A stretch of 5,641 nt of DNA from Candidatus Acidiferrum typicum (GTDB lineage: Bacteria; Acidobacteriota; Terriglobia; Acidiferrales; UBA7541), in the NCBI GenBank assembly GCA_025463105.1, contig JAOAPW010000055.1:1-5641 (forward strand), read 5' to 3'. The position numbers and the translations under genes were made by a program. A model generated the notes under the pieces. It had not been told where the DNA came from and made no database searches. It saw only the letters and a list, made by a program, of their open reading frames with translations. Shown here piece by piece: positions 4,966 through 5,641 of the stretch. Each line of letters opens with the position of its first letter. The stretch's first letter is position 1.

Positions 4966-5641
4966 CGCGCCCTTCCCGATCGCGCGTTCGCATTAACGGT
5001 AACGGGAGCATTTTGCCCAGCGTTCACAAATGCGCGCGCATTTTCCACCGGCGTTTGTTGCAGGATTCCGTGTCCAAGATTCAGGATATGTCCGATGCCG
5101 CCCGTTTTCTCGACGGCATCGCGAGCCGCCAGTCGCACGCCCTCCTCTGGACCGAGAAGAACGCACGGGTCCACATTGCCCTGCAGGGCCACGCTTGTGC
5201 CAACCTGCTCGCGCACGGTTGCCAGGTCCACACGCCAATCCACGCTCAGCACGTTTGCGCCGGATTCTGCCGCTGCCGTCAATAAATGGCTCGATGCTTT
5301 GGTGTAGAGAATTACGGGCGTATCGCCTGCGCCAATCTCTTCGATTAAAAGTTGCGTGGCAGGCAGCGCGAATTCGCGATATTGCTCGAGCGTCAATTCG
5401 CCCACCCAGGTGTCAAACAATTGGACGGCTGCGGCGCCGGCAGCAATTTGCGCCTTCAAGTATTGGGCTGTAGCGTGCGCGATTCGTTCAAGTAGAGAGC
5501 GAAACAGGTCCGGGTCGGTATAGAGCAGCGTTTTCGCGGCGGGGAATCCATCCTTGCCGTGCCCTTCGATCATGTAACATGCCAGCGTCCATGGCGCTGC
5601 GGCGAAGCCCAGCACCGGGACATCAGGGCCCAACTCCCGGC
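4962..5641 (-). CDS. hemE: Uroporphyrinogen decarboxylase, C-terminal two-thirds (runs off right edge)
   Basis: HemE removes four acetate carboxyl groups from uroporphyrinogen III to give coproporphyrinogen III in the cytosol, without a cofactor. About 225 residues are present and the frame stays open to the window edge (REL before GPDVPVLGF), so the N-terminus, including the catalytic aspartate region, is missing. Seen in order: GFAAAPWTLACYMIEG (family GFxGAPxTLxxYxxEG); QLFDTWVGELTLEQYREF (family FDSWAGxLSPxxYxxF); LSVDWRVDLATVR; ALQGNVDPCVLLG; and HILNLGHGILQQTPVENA, whose NLGHG histidine lines the substrate pocket in characterised enzymes. A short polar tail after FVNAGQ extends slightly past the usual end. 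It is the first of three hem genes visible in the cluster, so the promoter lies outside the window. Confidence 0.95.
   Translation of the reverse strand, partial: RELGPDVPVLGFAAAPWTLACYMIEGHGKDGFPAAKTLLYTDPDLFRSLLERIAHATAQYLKAQIAAGAAAVQLFDTWVGELTLEQYREFALPATQLLIEEIGAGDTPVILYTKASSHLLTAAAESGANVLSVDWRVDLATVREQVGTSVALQGNVDPCVLLGPEEGVRLAARDAVEKTGGIGHILNLGHGILQQTPVENARAFVNAGQNAPVTVNANARSGRAR

Noticed and set aside
4913..5011. 33-residue N-terminal extension of HemN from an in-frame ATG at 5011
   Set aside because: It overlaps the hemE coding end, its residues come largely from the spacer repeats (RHQELL, RHRNL), and ATG 4912 has a well-placed AGGAA and begins shortly before the conserved HemN N-terminus.
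5030..5473. 147-residue plus-strand open frame opposite hemE
   Set aside because: It is arginine- and proline-rich, shows no recognisable motif, and lies wholly opposite a clear hemE coding frame, so it is a high-GC shadow frame.

Overview
This window is ordinary bacterial chromosome of moderately high GC content. It holds one haem-biosynthesis gene cluster, one exported peptidase gene and the start of a sigma-factor gene. The style of the proteins (an ECF sigma factor like those of soil Acidobacteriota, a secreted M24 peptidase, and a tight hemE-hemN-hemY block) suggests an acidobacterium, perhaps of the Terriglobia. That is inference from remembered protein style; no search was run. I see no transposase, phage gene, CRISPR array, tRNA or rRNA.

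Layout from left to right: (1) about 1-383, minus strand: N-terminal part of an ECF-type RNA polymerase sigma factor, running off the left edge. (2) about 450-645: a divergent intergenic region unusually rich in symmetric sequences, including a perfect 14-bp palindrome, a 31-bp imperfect inverted repeat and a 16-bp near-palindrome. It must carry the promoters for the sigma gene (leftward) and the peptidase gene (rightward). (3) 646-1971, plus strand: a secreted M24-family (Xaa-Pro aminopeptidase-like) metallopeptidase with a Sec signal peptide. (4) 1972-2062: a short spacer between convergent genes with a small hairpin and a small palindrome. (5) 2063-5641, minus strand: hemY, hemN and hemE, transcribed hemE -> hemN -> hemY, with hemE cut by the right edge.

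The three hem genes encode consecutive steps: uroporphyrinogen III -> coproporphyrinogen III (HemE), coproporphyrinogen III -> protoporphyrinogen IX (HemN, radical SAM, oxygen-independent), and protoporphyrinogen IX -> protoporphyrin IX (HemY, FAD-dependent). Spacers of 49 and 24 bases and the shared orientation point to one operon with no visible internal terminator. Its promoter lies beyond the right edge.

The most notable features are the palindrome cluster upstream of the peptidase, a three-copy direct repeat between hemE and hemN that carries both the hemE stop codon and the hemN ribosome binding site, and the degenerate HGxG-type histidine motif of the M24 peptidase. None amounts to a clearly new biological system.
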